From contig DAOVKQ010000033.1 in assembly GCA_030631705.1 (NCBI GenBank), forward strand, positions 1 through 7,046: a stretch of DNA of 7,046 nt, read 5' to 3'. The notes beneath the pieces were generated by a model. The model ran no database searches. It was not told the origin of the DNA and saw only the letters and a list, made by a program, of their open reading frames with translations. Shown one piece after another: positions 6,124-7,046 of this stretch (its first letter is position 1; the number at the start of each line of letters is the position of its first letter). The DNA comes from Candidatus Omnitrophota bacterium. GTDB taxonomy: Bacteria; Omnitrophota; Gorgyraeia; Duberdicusellales; 4484-171. Both the position numbers and the translations under genes were made by a program.

Positions 6124-7023
6124 ATGATACCTTTAGCAAAATTAAAAGAGGATTTGGAGTTTAATGTGAACTTAGGCGTTATCATTGAAACATTGAAAGT
6201 CGCCGCTTCAATCCGGCTGAGAGAGTTCCAGTCAAGAAAACGTCTATATAGAGATTTCGCGATGGAACTTAGAGAATGCGCGGGTATGCAGGAACGCGCG
6301 GACATTGGAAAAAAGAAGCGCGCGTCTTCTCCATTTTTCGTTCTACGCAAAGAACTTCCCCGGTGTATTGTGGGGATAACTTCGGATGAGGGGTTTCTCG
6401 GCGAGATTAATACTTTGGTGCTTAATGCTCTGTTAGATAATCGAAAAGATAAAAAAAGAGATTCTCTTGTGGTATTGGGTGAAAGAGGAGAAGGGTATTT
6501 GCGCGATATGGACGTTTCTTTTACCGCTTTTCCCGGAATAAGCGATACATTACGCCGGGGAGAAACAGAAGATTTAAAAAGATACCTGATAAATGGTTAT
6601 TTAAAAAGAGGATTCGGAGAGGTGATAATCGTGTATCCTAAATTTATTTCGGTAACCGCCCAGTATGTGGAAATCGCGCGGCTTCTGCCTTGTTTATTTA
6701 CGCTATTTTCGAAAGACTCGCGTGGACAGGAGGTTTTGGATGTGCTGCCACAGGAGGGATACGAACAACTTTTGATGGAGCCCGGCCCGGTAGATGTCAT
6801 GGATGGCATTGCCGGGTTGTGGATTGGTTATGTGTTGGAGGAGATATTCTGGTCGAGCAAACTTTCCGAGTTTTCGGCCAGGGTCATGCATTTAGACAGC
6901 AGTGAGCAGGAATTAAGCCGCCGTAACCGCGGTTTGACCCTGGAATATTTCCGGTCTTTGCATACTTTGGCCGATAAGAATATCAGAGAGGTCTCTGCTT
7001 CGAGATTTTTAACAAGAGAATAA
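6124..7023 (+). CDS. atpG: F-type ATP synthase gamma subunit (divergent)
   Basis: The product is 299 residues, typical gamma length. The N-terminal helix (LAKLKEDLEFNVNLGVIIETLKVAASIRLREFQ, broken here only by reading residues 4-36) matches the conserved gamma start. ITSDEGFLGEINTLV at about 85-99 corresponds to the usual TSDRGLCGGFN motif, with several substitutions. The middle Rossmann-like domain is weakly conserved. The C-terminal helix is recognisable (SEFSARVMHLDSSEQEL, RNRGLTLEYFRSLH). The usual end motif (IT.EI.EIV.GA.A) is replaced by ADKNIREVSASRFLTRE. Gamma is the rotating central shaft, carrying torque between the alpha/beta head and the c-ring, where the short epsilon of this operon should bind. 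It begins 19 bases after atpA; no good ribosome-binding site is seen before the ATG. Confidence 0.9.
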   Translation: MIPLAKLKEDLEFNVNLGVIIETLKVAASIRLREFQSRKRLYRDFAMELRECAGMQERADIGKKKRASSPFFVLRKELPRCIVGITSDEGFLGEINTLVLNALLDNRKDKKRDSLVVLGERGEGYLRDMDVSFTAFPGISDTLRRGETEDLKRYLINGYLKRGFGEVIIVYPKFISVTAQYVEIARLLPCLFTLFSKDSRGQEVLDVLPQEGYEQLLMEPGPVDVMDGIAGLWIGYVLEEIFWSSKLSEFSARVMHLDSSEQELSRRNRGLTLEYFRSLHTLADKNIREVSASRFLTRE

Positions 7024-7031
7024 AAAGTATT

Positions 7032-7046
7032 ATGGATAAAATAGGC
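7032..7046 (+). CDS. atpD: Start of downstream gene, probably F1 beta subunit (3' partial)
   Basis: An ATG at 7032, 8 bases after the gamma stop, opens a frame to the window end encoding MDKIG. The position after gamma and a start like many beta subunits (Met, Lys, Gly before a VxxVxGPVVDV strand) suggest atpD. Five residues cannot prove it, and there is no strong ribosome-binding site. If correct, the operon ends gamma-beta as in canonical operons, unlike the usual N-type order where beta comes first. Confidence 0.45.

Overview
The window has two halves. Positions 1-2748 carry two probable envelope or secreted-protein genes. Positions 3331-7046 carry most of an atypical F-type ATP synthase operon. 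Between them is a 582-base stretch (2749-3330) with no credible gene and two MITE-like repeat structures. All genes read on the plus strand.

Organism (inference only): a bacterium of moderate GC content, probably from an uncultivated Gram-negative lineage. Long beta-sandwich plus coiled-coil surface proteins, a signal-peptide protein with a single membrane anchor, and an aberrant ATP synthase cluster would fit Candidatus Omnitrophota or a relative. No marker gene here fixes the taxonomy.

Left half: the first gene is open at the window edge. It is the 3' end of a large protein with tandem Ig-like modules, further beta-rich domains, and two coiled-coil stretches flanking another beta domain. 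The second gene follows after 43 bases. It encodes a signal peptide, an extracytoplasmic beta-type domain, a helical segment, one transmembrane helix and an acidic C-terminal tail. The two look co-transcribed and may act together at the cell surface.

Middle: there is a perfect 25-bp inverted pair whose arms are themselves GAAA/TTTC hairpins, of the widespread ATTCCCGC...GCGGGAAT type. Further right is an element of about 145 bp built from YYCTAAA / TTTAGRR heptamers in inverted orientation.

Right half: the order is epsilon - c - (b fused to delta C-domain) - alpha - gamma - start of a probable beta. The epsilon, c, b-delta and alpha genes are tightly packed and partly overlapping. The set resembles the alternate or N-type F-ATPase family: the alpha N-terminus has a TLEVKEVG motif and delta is present only as a C-terminal extension of b. 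It differs from the usual N-type order (D-C-Q-R-B-E-F-A-G, as I recall it). No a subunit, AtpQ or AtpR lies between epsilon and c, the c subunit lacks the Gln and Ser/Thr Na+ ligands, and epsilon is only its beta-sandwich half. The alpha N-terminus is also short, which matches the missing delta N-terminal domain. This is the most interesting part of the window: a rearranged, apparently H+-type rotary ATPase whose essential a subunit must be encoded elsewhere.
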